A stretch of 49,348 bases of DNA from Methylobacterium adhaesivum (GTDB lineage: Bacteria > Pseudomonadota > Alphaproteobacteria > Rhizobiales > Beijerinckiaceae). This document shows, in pieces, positions 41,648 through 49,348 of this stretch; the first letter of the stretch is position 1, and every line of letters starts with the position of its first letter. The stretch spans positions 1 through 49,348 of the forward strand of contig NZ_BPQD01000043.1 in NCBI RefSeq assembly GCF_022179065.1, given 5' to 3'. Below the pieces are notes generated by a model. The model searched no databases. It saw only the letters and a program-made list of their open reading frames with translations, and was not told the origin of the DNA. A program made the translations under genes and the position numbers.

Positions 41648-42424
41648 ATGAAATCCTTGACGGCGTTCGGCCGCATCGACCCCTTGATCGGCCGGGTCAA
41701 CGCCCTGCGCCTCGCGTTGCGCCTCAACGAGGTCGGCGCCGTCGTGGCTTTGCTCGCCGTCAGCCTCCTCGGCTACGGCTTCTTCGCCTTGGCGAGCGAG
41801 GTCGGCGAGGGCTCCACGGCGGCCCTCGACCGCAAGATCCTGCTCGCCTTGCGCAACCCGGCCGACCTGTCCGACCCCATCGGGCCGCGCTGGCTCGAGG
41901 AGACCATGCGGGACATCACCGGCCTCGGGAGCGTCTTCACCATCGTGTTCGTGACGGCGGTGGCGGTGGCCTACCTCGCCATGACCGGGCGCCGCCGGAT
42001 CGCCGCCTTCGTGGTCGCCGCCATCGGCGGGGGCGAACTCGCCTCCACGGTGCTGAAGATGTTCTACCACCGGCCCCGGCCGGACCTCGTGCCCCACGGC
42101 ATGGAGGTGTTCACGGCGAGCTTTCCCAGCGGCCACGCCATGATGTCTGCCATCGCCTACCTGACTCTCGCCGCCCTCGTCGCCCGGGTCGATCGCCAGC
42201 GCGGCGTGAAGGTCCTGGTGATTTTGGTGGGCGTGTCTATGACCCTGCTCGTCGGCTTCAGCCGGGTCTATCTCGGCGTCCATTGGCCGAGCGACGTGCT
42301 CGCCGGCTGGTGCGTCGGCGCGGCCTGGGCCGCCCTGTGCTGGTTCGTGGCCCTCCAGCTCCAGCGCCGGGGCGAGGTGGAGACGCCCGCGCAGGGGCCG
42401 GAGCCGGTTACCGGATCACGTTAA
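41648..42424 (+). CDS. PAP2-family phosphatase
   Basis: Membrane phosphatase of the PAP2 (type 2 phosphatidic acid phosphatase) family, 258 residues. All three catalytic motifs are present: KMFYHRPRP, FPSGHAMM and SRVYLGVHWPSD. Six membrane helices are predicted, starting near 30-50 (VGAVVALLAVSLLGYGFFAL). The substrate could be undecaprenyl-diphosphate or another lipid phosphate. Start ATG 41648 overlaps nothing. Longer in-frame extension into the previous gene is shadow. Confidence 0.93.
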   Translation: MKSLTAFGRIDPLIGRVNALRLALRLNEVGAVVALLAVSLLGYGFFALASEVGEGSTAALDRKILLALRNPADLSDPIGPRWLEETMRDITGLGSVFTIVFVTAVAVAYLAMTGRRRIAAFVVAAIGGGELASTVLKMFYHRPRPDLVPHGMEVFTASFPSGHAMMSAIAYLTLAALVARVDRQRGVKVLVILVGVSMTLLVGFSRVYLGVHWPSDVLAGWCVGAAWAALCWFVALQLQRRGEVETPAQGPEPVTGSR

Positions 42425-42496
42425 CGCTTTGGTCAGAAAGGTGTCCGGCCCCTGCATCCATTGAGGTTTGGTTGTGATTGTCTGTCTTTGCAACCG

Positions 42497-42877
42497 ATGG
42501 AGAATTCTTTGACCAAGATCCGCGAGCGCCGCCGCAATCCGCGTCAGCGCAGCCTCCTCGGCGCAAGCCTCCAGGCCGGGCCGGGGGGCTCGGCCACCGC
42601 CTGCCTCGTGCGCAATGTCGGTCCCGAGGGCGCGAAGCTCGTGGTCAGCGAGGCCGTGCCGCTCCCTGCCTCGTTCCCGATCACCATCGATGCGCGATCC
42701 GAGACGCGCACGGCCCACATCGTCTGGCGCGCAGGCGACTGCGTCGGCGTTCGCTTCGCCCCCACGGTGGCCGCCGGCGTCACGGTTCCCCTCCACCTCG
42801 TGCGCGAGTTGCGCGCTGTCCGGACGGAGAACGCAGCCCTGCGCGAACGTCTCGCCGCCACGGGCGGGGACGACTGA
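42497..42877 (+). CDS. PilZ-like domain protein
   Basis: A 126-residue single-domain protein fitting the PilZ c-di-GMP receptor pattern: basic RERRRNPRQR at about 7-16 (the RxxxR element), CLVRNVGPEGAKLVVSEAVPL, where the usual (D/N)xSxxG reads NVGPEG, and AHIVWRAGDCVGVRFAP. The weakened second motif (Ser replaced by Gly) makes c-di-GMP binding uncertain. A helical tail (about 98-126) follows. The start at 42497 is chosen over 42461 by domain fit. Confidence 0.75.
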   Translation: MENSLTKIRERRRNPRQRSLLGASLQAGPGGSATACLVRNVGPEGAKLVVSEAVPLPASFPITIDARSETRTAHIVWRAGDCVGVRFAPTVAAGVTVPLHLVRELRAVRTENAALRERLAATGGDD

Positions 42878-42887
42878 CCGCAGGAAC

Positions 42888-42949
42888 ACCCCGGTTCGGG
42901 TAACGTTCCTCCGGGGTATCCGCCGCGCGGACTTCGCGGCGGCGGTTTT
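42888..42949 (+). terminator. Hairpins after the PilZ-like gene
   Basis: ACCCCGG (42888-42894) pairs with CCGGGGT (42911-42917), and CCGCCGCG (42920-42927) pairs with CGCGGCGG (42935-42942), followed by CGGTTTT. The second is a plausible weak rho-independent terminator in the 86-bp gap before the oxidoreductase gene. Confidence 0.55.
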
Positions 42950-42963
42950 CGGAAGTGTTCTTG

Positions 42964-44277
42964 ATGAGCGACGACCTCCCCCTCTCCCGGCGCAATCTCC
43001 TGCGCGCGGGCGGACTGACCGTCACCGGCGCGGCCCTCGGCCTTGGCAGCGCGCAGGCACAGGGGCAGGGGCTCCCGGGCCCGTCCGTGCCCGCCGATAC
43101 GGGGGCGGTGCAGGGCGGCAAGGTGCTGTTTCCGAACTGGCGCGGCGCCGGCGACCGGGTGCCGCCGCCGCCGCCCGCCCCGATGCCGCCGGCCCAGCGC
43201 GTGGGCTTCGCCGTGGTCGGCCTCGGGCGCCTCAGCCTCGAGGAAATTCTGCCCGCCTTCGGCGAGACGAAGCGTGCCCGCCTCGCGGCGGTGATGTCCG
43301 GAACACCCGCCAAGGCCAAGCTCGTCGCCGAGCAGTACGGCGTGCCTGCCGATTCCGTCTACGGCTACGACGAATGGGAGCGGCTGGCCCAGAACCCGGC
43401 CGTGAAGGCCGTCTACATCGTCACCCCCAACGGCCTGCACCGCGACCATGTCGTGGCCGCCGCGAAAGCCGGCAAGCACGTGCTCTGCGAAAAGCCCATG
43501 GCCAATTCCTCGGCCGAGGCCCGCGAGATGATCGAGGCCTGCGCCAAGGCGAACCTCAAACTCATGATCGCCTATCGCTGCCAGTACGAGCCGTTCAACC
43601 GCGAGGTGACGCGCCTCGCGCGTTCCGGTGAATTCGGCAAGCCGCGCCTGATCCAGGCCTTCAACGGCCAGACCACGGGACTGCCCCAGCAATGGCGCCT
43701 GCACAAAACCCTGTCGGGGGGCGGAGCGCTGCCGGATATCGGCCTCTACTGCCTCAACGGGGTGCGGGCGCTCACGGGCGAGGAGCCGGTCTCCATCGAG
43801 GCGAGCCTGCATTCTCCGCCGGGCGACGGGAAGTTCGCCGAGGTCGAGGAGACGGTGTCGTTCACCCTGCGGTTCCCCTCCGGCATCATCGCCCAGTGCA
43901 TGACGAGCTACGGCGTGCACGAATCGCGCCGCCTCCAGCTTCATACGGAGCGGGCCGACATCGATCTGCGCAACGCCTTCGCGTATCGCGGCCAGCACCT
44001 CGTGGTCTCGCGCCCGGACGGCGCCGTGGAATCGCAGGATTCGCGGATGCTGACCCCGAAGAACCAGTTCGCCCTCGAGATCGACCACATGGCCCGCTGC
44101 ATCCTCGAGGACCGGCGCCCGCGCACCCCGGGCGAGGAGGGGCTGCAGGATCAGGTGCTGATGGAGGCGATCTACGAGGCGGCTCGCTCGGGGCGGCCCG
44201 TCACCGTCGGCCCACCCACGGGACGGGACGGCGGCCTCGACGTCACGCGCGGCCCGGAACTGGACGACGCCGACTAA
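42964..44277 (+). CDS. Tat-exported Gfo/Idh/MocA oxidoreductase, GFOR-like
   Basis: An NAD(P)-dependent sugar oxidoreductase-like protein of 437 residues. It begins with a twin-arginine signal (SRRNLLRAGG, about 8-17, then a hydrophobic segment ending AQA), so it is folded before export to the periplasm. Next are the Rossmann motif VGFAVVGLGRLS (about 78-89), CEKPMANSS (the Gfo/Idh lysine motif), and LMIAYRCQYEPFNRE. Zymomonas glucose-fructose oxidoreductase has the same Tat signal and layout, with tightly held NADP. No gluconolactonase or sugar genes are beside it, so the substrate is open. Confidence 0.88.
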   Translation: MSDDLPLSRRNLLRAGGLTVTGAALGLGSAQAQGQGLPGPSVPADTGAVQGGKVLFPNWRGAGDRVPPPPPAPMPPAQRVGFAVVGLGRLSLEEILPAFGETKRARLAAVMSGTPAKAKLVAEQYGVPADSVYGYDEWERLAQNPAVKAVYIVTPNGLHRDHVVAAAKAGKHVLCEKPMANSSAEAREMIEACAKANLKLMIAYRCQYEPFNREVTRLARSGEFGKPRLIQAFNGQTTGLPQQWRLHKTLSGGGALPDIGLYCLNGVRALTGEEPVSIEASLHSPPGDGKFAEVEETVSFTLRFPSGIIAQCMTSYGVHESRRLQLHTERADIDLRNAFAYRGQHLVVSRPDGAVESQDSRMLTPKNQFALEIDHMARCILEDRRPRTPGEEGLQDQVLMEAIYEAARSGRPVTVGPPTGRDGGLDVTRGPELDDAD

Positions 44278-44376
44278 GCCGGCGGCTGCCTCGTCGATCC
44301 GCGCGATCCCGATGGGCGCCTGCGCAGGGCCATCGACCTCGGCCCGCGCGCGACCATCCGGCGCCGGGCCGCGGGT

Positions 44377-44922
44377 TCAGTTGAGGACCCGCTCCGCGTC
44401 GATCTTCTTGGCGAGGGCGCGGCCGACTTCATACAGAGCCGCACGCAGGCCGGGCAGGGCGGACTTCGCGCCGTCGCCCTCGATCAGGGCATTGGCGATG
44501 AGGAGGTGGTCGGCGATGGTTTCGAGGTGATCGCTCGTCACCGTCGCCGGATGCGGGGGCGGGGGAACGAAACGGCCCATCCGGCCGACGGCCGTCAGCA
44601 CGTTGGGCGCATCCGGCGTCAATTCGGTCATGGAGCCGAGGTAGCCGAGGAAGGTCCGACCCGGCGGACCGAACGACGGAACGCCGCCCGCTCCGATCCA
44701 CCGTATGCCGCCATCGGCCGAAGACAGGCGGAACTGGACGCTGAACTCCGACCGCTCGTCGATCGCCTGGATCAGGACCATTCGCACGACCTCACGGTCA
44801 TGCTCGTGAACACAGGACAGCCAGCCCTCGTTCAGCGCGACGCTGACGGGTTGGCCCGTCAGGCGCGTCCATTCCTGGCTGACATGGCTCAGCGCTCCAG
44901 CCTGATCGACCGCGAAAATCAC
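44377..44922 (-). CDS. PAS domain protein without visible output domain
   Basis: The 181-residue product is a single PAS domain (about 1-110) followed by a short helical tail. PAS elements are FAVDQAGALSHVSQEWTRLTGQP at the very start (in parts), VHEHDREVV, FSVQFRLSSADGGIRWIGAGG and FLGYLGSM. Residues 110-181 are a Pro-rich linker plus helices (ETIADHLLIANALI, LRAALYEVGRAL). It starts at GTG 44922, only six codons after an in-frame stop, so the N terminus is tight. It could be a ligand sensor or a remnant of a larger kinase; no partner kinase is adjacent. Confidence 0.75.
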   Translation of the reverse strand: MIFAVDQAGALSHVSQEWTRLTGQPVSVALNEGWLSCVHEHDREVVRMVLIQAIDERSEFSVQFRLSSADGGIRWIGAGGVPSFGPPGRTFLGYLGSMTELTPDAPNVLTAVGRMGRFVPPPPHPATVTSDHLETIADHLLIANALIEGDGAKSALPGLRAALYEVGRALAKKIDAERVLN

Positions 44923-45060
44923 GGAGGAGCTCCCGCCTCAATGCAGCATCCTCGAGGATCTACTGTGAGGCCGATCACCGAATGCGAATCAGTCAATCGT
45001 GCTTTCCCGTATGAGCGCAACCCATTGCGGTTTCTCCATGGTGCGACTTATGGTCTGAAA

Positions 45061-45303
45061 ATGACGATGGACGAACCAGAGGGTCTCATTCGTGCGCGCC
45101 TGATACGGATCGCCCAAACCCTCGACCTGCCGCCGGACTACTTCTTCACTGCGGCCGCGACGCAGGGCGACATCGCCGCCGCGGTGGGCGACATGGCCGA
45201 GGCGAACGAATGCCTGCGGCTGTGGTGGAGGATCCGGACTCCGCAGGGGCGCCGCCGCGCCCTCGAAGCCCTGCGGGCCCTGGCAGCGTCCGAGGACGTG
45301 TGA
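45061..45303 (+). CDS. Small protein resembling the C-terminal part of XRE regulators
   Basis: An 80-residue product. Residues 10-25 (RARLIRIAQTLDLPPDYFF) match the last part of XRE helix-turn-helix domains (IA..L.V.PDYFF), and residues 45-75 (LRLWWRIRTPQGRRRALEALRALA in parts) match the tail common in alphaproteobacterial XRE regulators (L..F..I.DP..R..VL..V..LA). The DNA-recognition helices that should precede are absent, so it may be a truncated gene or a small stand-alone regulator. An in-frame ATG at 44941 would add 40 AT-richer codons without the missing helices. Confidence 0.55.
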   Translation: MTMDEPEGLIRARLIRIAQTLDLPPDYFFTAAATQGDIAAAVGDMAEANECLRLWWRIRTPQGRRRALEALRALAASEDV

Positions 45304-45324
45304 GGCAAACGGACGGACGGCGCG

Positions 45325-46752
45325 CTACTCGGCCGCCGGTGTGTGAAGGGGCAGCAGGCGGGCCGTGCGGGTCCGGGTCGGGCTGCGCATGGTCCCCGGC
45401 CCCGGCGCCTCCAGGGCGTGACGCGCATCGTTGACGGCGGCGTGGACCGCGTCGATGGCGAGGATGAGGGCGCTGATCGTGCGGGTGTCGATGTTGCGCT
45501 CGCGGGCATGTCGAACGACGTCGGCCACGAGACCGTCGGTCTCGCACACGAGGCCGTCGAGGGTTTCCTGGGTGCGTGCCTCGCGGATTTCGCGCAGGAG
45601 ATCGAGGAGCCGGTCGAGCACCACGTCGATCCGCTCCCGCCGCTCACGGGCGAGGCGCTGGCCGAGCCAGGCGATGCCCGAACCGATGGTGCCGCCGAAG
45701 AAGGCGAGGAAGTAGATGTAGTCTTCGTAGCGCTCGAACAGCGTCTGCTGCTCGCGCTCGAAATAATCCACCGCGCCGGGGTGGTTGGGCAGCCGCGCGC
45801 TCGTCGCCGCGACGGTGGAATCGAAGTCCGGCGCCTTCATCAGATTGGCCAGGGGCGCCTGGGGGGCGAGCTTGGAGCGCCACTCGAACAGGTGCTGGGT
45901 CACGGACGCGACGGTGAAGCGGCTGACGCTGCCGCGCGCCATCAGCCGGTACGAGGCGCCGACCGTCTTCACATCCTCCTCCGGCCGCTTCGGCCGGCCG
46001 CCGAAAGTGCCGGCCGGAATCGTCACCGCCTGCAGCTCGGGCATTCGCTGGATGATGGCCTCGCCGTCGGGCACGTCGACGAAGGTGACCTGCTTCTCCG
46101 GAGAGGCTGCCTCCACGGCGCGGACCGTGGAGATGGCGGCTTTCGAGGCCGGGGCGGCGATGACCGCCACGGCGTCGACGCGTCCCTCCGTCACGGCGGC
46201 CGTCACCTCGTTGGGCTTCAGGGGCACGAGGGTGACGCGGGCGGGACCCGCCTTGTCCTGCGTGGCCTCGCCCGGCGGCCCGGCGGTGAAGTCGTAGAAG
46301 CCGAGGAGATTGGTCACGAAGGGCACGTCCGCGCCGTGCCGCTCGACGATGCCGAGGCGCTTGCGCGACAGGTCGGGAAAGCTTTCGAGGGCGGCCGAGG
46401 CGGGGGCCACGATGAGCAGGGCCTCGTCGTGCAGGATCGCCAGGGTCAGGCCGTTCTCCGGCAGAAGGACGTCGGGGCGCACCACCGCGAGATCGGCCGT
46501 GTTGCGCTGCAGAGCCTCGGCACTGTCGCGGACATCGTCGTAGGGGACGATTCTGAGGCGCACATCCTCTCGCCCGCGGGCCAGGGCGCGGGCATAGGTT
46601 TGAAGCAAAGTCGCCTCGGCGCCGTCGCGCGGTCCGACCGCCACCGTCAGCACCGTCGGGCGCGACAGGTACACCACCGCGCCGGCCAGGGCCGCGAGGC
46701 CGAGGGCGAGGGCGACGAGGAGCCATTCGCGTCTCAGGAGGATTGCCGGCAT
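45325..46752 (-). CDS. TAXI-type TRAP solute-binding protein with C-terminal extension
   Basis: The TAXI family binds substrates for TRAP transporters. This 475-residue protein has an N-terminal membrane anchor (about 8-30) and a TAXI-like binding domain (about 35-330: VLTVAVGPRDGAEATLLQTYARAL in parts, then ADLAVVRPDVLLPENGL). A second hydrophobic segment (about 343-362, YIYFLAFFGGTIGSGIAWLG) follows, and then a helical, probably cytoplasmic region (about 365-460). No TRAP membrane subunit is adjacent. The two-membrane-segment layout suggests a tethered sensor or an orphan binding protein rather than a soluble receptor. Confidence 0.85.
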   Translation of the reverse strand: MPAILLRREWLLVALALGLAALAGAVVYLSRPTVLTVAVGPRDGAEATLLQTYARALARGREDVRLRIVPYDDVRDSAEALQRNTADLAVVRPDVLLPENGLTLAILHDEALLIVAPASAALESFPDLSRKRLGIVERHGADVPFVTNLLGFYDFTAGPPGEATQDKAGPARVTLVPLKPNEVTAAVTEGRVDAVAVIAAPASKAAISTVRAVEAASPEKQVTFVDVPDGEAIIQRMPELQAVTIPAGTFGGRPKRPEEDVKTVGASYRLMARGSVSRFTVASVTQHLFEWRSKLAPQAPLANLMKAPDFDSTVAATSARLPNHPGAVDYFEREQQTLFERYEDYIYFLAFFGGTIGSGIAWLGQRLARERRERIDVVLDRLLDLLREIREARTQETLDGLVCETDGLVADVVRHARERNIDTRTISALILAIDAVHAAVNDARHALEAPGPGTMRSPTRTRTARLLPLHTPAAE

Positions 46753-46845
46753 GACATGCTCGAGCCCTCATCCATCGTTGTGATCCGGCATCCGACGAAT
46801 CCGGTCGACCCTGACCCGGAAACCTGTCTGAAGCGTGAAGAACCC

Positions 46846-47439
46846 ATGAACGCCGCCAACGTTGCAAAGCCCGCAAATGCCGGGCCATCCGCCAAGGCCA
46901 CGCCGCCCGTCACCGCCGCCTATCTGGAGCGTGCCGCCCTGCATTATCTCGAACGCTACAGCGCCTCCGTGGCGATGCTGCGGCGGACGCTTCAGCGCCG
47001 TGTGGAGAAGCGCTGCCGCCTGCGCGACGAGGACCCCTCGGTCCATGCAGAGGCCATCGAGGCCGTGGTCGCCCGCGCGGTGAGCGCCGGCCTCGTCGAC
47101 GACGCGCGCTTCACCGCCGGCCGGATGGCGGCCCTGCGCCGACGCGGCACCTCCGCCCGTGCCCTCTCGGCCAAGCTCGCCGCCAAGGGCGTGGCGCGCG
47201 ACCTCGTCACCGAGGCCATGGCGGCCGAGCGCGATGCGGCCGACGCCGAGGGGACGGACACCGAAGAGGCGGCGGCGATGGCCTATGCGAAGCGCCGACG
47301 CCTCGGGCCGTGGCGCCGGCCGGAGACCCGCGAAGCGCACCGCGACCGCGACCTCGCCGCCATGGCCCGGGCCGGGTTCGCCTACGGCCTCGCCCGTCGC
47401 ATCGTCGAGGCGGAGCCGGAGGAGGGGCCGGAGTCCTGA
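46846..47439 (+). CDS. recX: Regulatory protein RecX
   Basis: RecX blocks or modulates RecA filament growth. The 197-residue protein has a basic Ala-rich N terminus (1-22) and the RecX three-helix repeats: AALHYLERYSASVAMLRRTLQRRVE in parts, LVDDARFTAGRMAALRRRGTSARALSAKLAAKGV (about 85-120) and AAMAYAKRRRLGPWRR. The pattern R.ARG.S.R.L...L..KG is retained. Start ATG 46846 is preceded by a GTGAAGAA stretch. It is not next to recA here; it sits upstream of a DNA repair radical-SAM gene. Confidence 0.92.
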   Translation: MNAANVAKPANAGPSAKATPPVTAAYLERAALHYLERYSASVAMLRRTLQRRVEKRCRLRDEDPSVHAEAIEAVVARAVSAGLVDDARFTAGRMAALRRRGTSARALSAKLAAKGVARDLVTEAMAAERDAADAEGTDTEEAAAMAYAKRRRLGPWRRPETREAHRDRDLAAMARAGFAYGLARRIVEAEPEEGPES

Positions 47440-47524
47440 GCCTGCGACGATCCGGCAGGGCACGAAACCCGAATTCGGCGCGATAAAATTTGAACGAAGG
47501 GCGAACGGGGACCATTTTCCTCAA

Positions 47525-48739
47525 ATGGACGAAGCCCTCGCGAAGAAGCTGCGCATCCTCGCGGATGCCGCCAAGTACGACGCCTCGTGTTCCTCGTCCG
47601 GCGCTCCCAAGCGCACGGCGGGCAAGGGCGAACTCGGCTCGACCACGGGGGCGGGCATCTGCCACGCCTACACTCCGGACGGGCGCTGCATCTCGCTTCT
47701 GAAGATCCTACTGACGAATTACTGCCTGTTCGACTGCGCCTATTGCGTCAATCGCCGCTCGTCCAACGTTCAGCGGGCGAAGTTCACCGTCGAGGAGGTC
47801 GTGACCCTCACGGTGGAATTCTACAAGCGCAACTACATCGAAGGGCTGTTCCTCTCGTCCGGCATCATCAAGTCACCGGACCACACCATGGAGCTCTTGA
47901 CGCGGGTGGCCAAATCGCTCCGGCGCGACCACGGCTTTCGCGGCTACATCCACCTGAAGTCGATCCCCGAGGCGAGCCCCTGGCTCATCGAGGAGGCGGG
48001 CCTCTATGCCGACCGCCTCTCCATCAACGTCGAGCTTCCCACGGAGGTAAGCCTCGCGCGCCTCGCCCCCGAGAAGGACGGCGCGGTGATCCAGCATGCC
48101 ATCCAGCAGATCGGCGAGCGGATCGTCGAGGCCAAGGCGGAGAAGCGCCGGTTCTCGCCCGCCGGACAATCGACGCAGGTGATCGTGGGCGCCGACACCA
48201 CCACCGACGAGGCGCTGATGCGCAAGAGCGCGCTCCTGTACGGTTCGTTCAATCTCAAGCGGGTGTATTACTCGGCGTTCAGTCCGATCCCCGACGGCTC
48301 CACCATCCTGCCCCTGAAGTCGCCCCCGCTCCAGCGCGAGCACCGGCTGTACCAGGGCGACTGGCTGCTGCGGTATTACGGCTTCACCCCCGACGACGTC
48401 GCCGACGCGACGGAGGACGGCATGTTCGCCCTCGACGTCGATCCGAAGCTCGCCTGGGCCCTGAAGCATCGCGCGCATTTCCCCCTCGACGTGAACCGGG
48501 CCGACCGGGAATGGCTCCTGCGGGTGCCGGGCCTCGGCGCCAGGGCCGTCGACAAGATCATCCGGGCGCGCCGTCACACCCGCCTGCGCCTGGAGGATAT
48601 CGCCCGCCTCACCTCGGGGCTGAAGCGGGCGCGCCCGTTCCTCATCGCGGAGGATTATCGGCCGAGCGGCGGGCTGACCGATCGCCTCGACTTGCGGGCG
48701 CGCCTCGCCGACCCGCCGAAGCAACTGAGCCTGTTCTGA
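47525..48739 (+). CDS. Putative DNA modification/repair radical SAM protein
   Basis: Matches the TIGR03916 type, a radical-SAM family annotated as putative DNA modification/repair protein; its exact reaction is unknown. The 404 residues hold the cluster motif CLFDCAYC (C67, C71, C74) binding a 4Fe-4S cluster for SAM cleavage, then FLSSGIIKSPDHT, HLKSIPEAS and SINVELPTE in the barrel. A C-terminal helix-hairpin-helix (about 325-360, LLRVPGLGARAVDKIIRARR) is expected to contact DNA. The start at 47525 places the usual MDEALAKKLRIL first. Its partner gene begins 2 nt after the stop. Confidence 0.92.
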   Translation: MDEALAKKLRILADAAKYDASCSSSGAPKRTAGKGELGSTTGAGICHAYTPDGRCISLLKILLTNYCLFDCAYCVNRRSSNVQRAKFTVEEVVTLTVEFYKRNYIEGLFLSSGIIKSPDHTMELLTRVAKSLRRDHGFRGYIHLKSIPEASPWLIEEAGLYADRLSINVELPTEVSLARLAPEKDGAVIQHAIQQIGERIVEAKAEKRRFSPAGQSTQVIVGADTTTDEALMRKSALLYGSFNLKRVYYSAFSPIPDGSTILPLKSPPLQREHRLYQGDWLLRYYGFTPDDVADATEDGMFALDVDPKLAWALKHRAHFPLDVNRADREWLLRVPGLGARAVDKIIRARRHTRLRLEDIARLTSGLKRARPFLIAEDYRPSGGLTDRLDLRARLADPPKQLSLF

Positions 48740-48741
48740 TC

Positions 48742-49348
48742 GTGGCGGCGGGGGCCGATCTGTTCGGGGGCGGACCGCAGGCAGTGCGCCTTTCGCCCGG
48801 CGCCGATGCCGCGGGATTTCGCGACGCCGTTCGGCGCCTCGCCGCCGCCGCCGTTCCCCCGGAGCGGGTGATCTGGTCCGTCGGCGAGGCGCCCGGCCTG
48901 TTCGGGACCCCTGAGGCGGTCACCGACGCCCCGGCTCTGGCCTTACCGCGCGGGGTCGGCGACCTCGTCACAAAAGTGGTGCCGCATCGCGACCCCGAAC
49001 GCTACGCTCTCCTCTACACCCTGGTCTGGCGCGTTCTCCACGGCGAGCGTCGCCTGCTGGAGGTGTCGAGCGATCCCCTGGTCCACCGCCTGGAGCGGAT
49101 GGCCAAGGCCATCGCCCGCGACCTGCACAAGATGCACGCCTTCCTGCGGTTCCGCCGGGTCGAGGGCGAGGGGCCCGAGCGCTTCGTCGCGTGGTTCGAG
49201 CCCGACCACCACATCCTGGCGGCGGCGGCGCCGTTCTTCGTCGGCCGCTTCCGCAGCCTGCACTGGACGATCCTCACCCCCGAGGCCTCGGCCCGGTGGG
49301 ACACGGTCGACCTCAGCTTCGGCCCGCCGGGGCGTCCTCGCGCCGTCC
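48742..49348 (+). CDS. TIGR03915/DUF4130-type DNA metabolism protein, cut by window end
   Basis: A frame opens at GTG 48742, 2 nt after the radical-SAM stop, and runs off the window (202 codons visible). It reads RLSPGADAAGFRDAVRRL, RYALLYTLVWRVLHGERRLLEV, RDLHKMHAFLRFRRVEGEGPERFVAWFEPDHHIL (in parts) and FFVGRF, the DUF4130 pattern. In alphaproteobacteria this domain is often fused to a UdgX/uracil-DNA glycosylase domain, and the downstream half, not visible here, would decide that. Adjacency with the radical-SAM gene is a known conserved pairing. Confidence 0.85.
   Translation, partial: MAAGADLFGGGPQAVRLSPGADAAGFRDAVRRLAAAAVPPERVIWSVGEAPGLFGTPEAVTDAPALALPRGVGDLVTKVVPHRDPERYALLYTLVWRVLHGERRLLEVSSDPLVHRLERMAKAIARDLHKMHAFLRFRRVEGEGPERFVAWFEPDHHILAAAAPFFVGRFRSLHWTILTPEASARWDTVDLSFGPPGRPRAV

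Noticed and set aside
44506-45060. Long N-terminal extension of the XRE-tail protein
   Set aside because: Most of it lies opposite the PAS gene, and the rest is AT-richer, promoter-like sequence.
1-49348. CRISPR arrays, transposases, phage genes or rRNA
   Set aside because: No regularly spaced repeats, transposase motifs, structural phage proteins or rRNA-like sequence were seen on either strand.

Overview
This is a high-GC (about 70 percent) chromosomal window from an alphaproteobacterium. GcrA, DivK, PleD, EipB/DUF1849, DUF3572, a long-linker FtsZ and a type II MurB with FtsQ/A/Z order together point to Hyphomicrobiales. The overall protein style resembles Methylobacterium/Methylorubrum, but that genus call is inference from memory, not a search. 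I see no phage, insertion sequence or CRISPR array. Most of the window is core genome with a few accessory genes.

Layout, left to right. 0.1-7.9 kb: end of the division and cell-wall (dcw) cluster on the plus strand: murB, a 60-codon small gene, ddl, ftsQ, a 25-codon bridging mini-ORF, ftsA, ftsZ, a strong terminator, then lpxC. 8.1-13.3 kb: bamD and recN, which are often neighbours in this group, here separated by a two-gene surface-polysaccharide cassette (CatB-type acetyltransferase and glycosyltransferase). 13.4-14.1 kb: a NepR-like small protein and an unassigned charged protein. 14.2-20.1 kb: a phosphate regulon, pstS-pstC-pstA-pstB-phoU-phoB, headed by a textbook Pho box of three 7-mers; phoR is not beside it.

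20.1-24.4 kb: cell-cycle genes gcrA (minus), eipB, a DUF3572 gene divergent from divK, and pleD, whose GGDEF signature reads GGEEV. 24.4-28.5 kb: an O-antigen-ligase-like membrane protein, a DUF2059 protein, rpiA and a secreted unknown (all minus), then gph (plus) converging on tRNA-Val(CAC). 28.8-32.8 kb: a ferric-iron ABC importer on the minus strand (fbpC, fbpA, fbpB order of transcription). 32.9-35.7 kb: priA with an extra linker and a SpoIIAA-like protein.

35.7-41.0 kb, minus strand: secreted unknown, type II asparaginase, Trm112-like protein, Lon N-domain protein, CnoX-like thioredoxin/TPR co-chaperone, secreted unknown, AlgX/AlgJ-like SGNH protein. 41.1-44.3 kb, plus: 2'-5' RNA ligase family protein, PAP2 phosphatase, PilZ-like protein, Tat-exported Gfo/Idh/MocA oxidoreductase. 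44.4-46.8 kb: PAS protein, a fragment resembling the tail of an XRE regulator, and an orphan TAXI-type binding protein. 46.8 kb to the end: recX, a radical-SAM DNA repair candidate and the truncated start of its usual DUF4130/UdgX-type partner.

The most distinctive items are the cassette between bamD and recN, the small coupled ORFs in the dcw cluster, the orphan NepR-like protein, the PleD GGEEV variant, and the radical-SAM/DUF4130 pair next to recX. I did not find a clear unprecedented multi-gene system.
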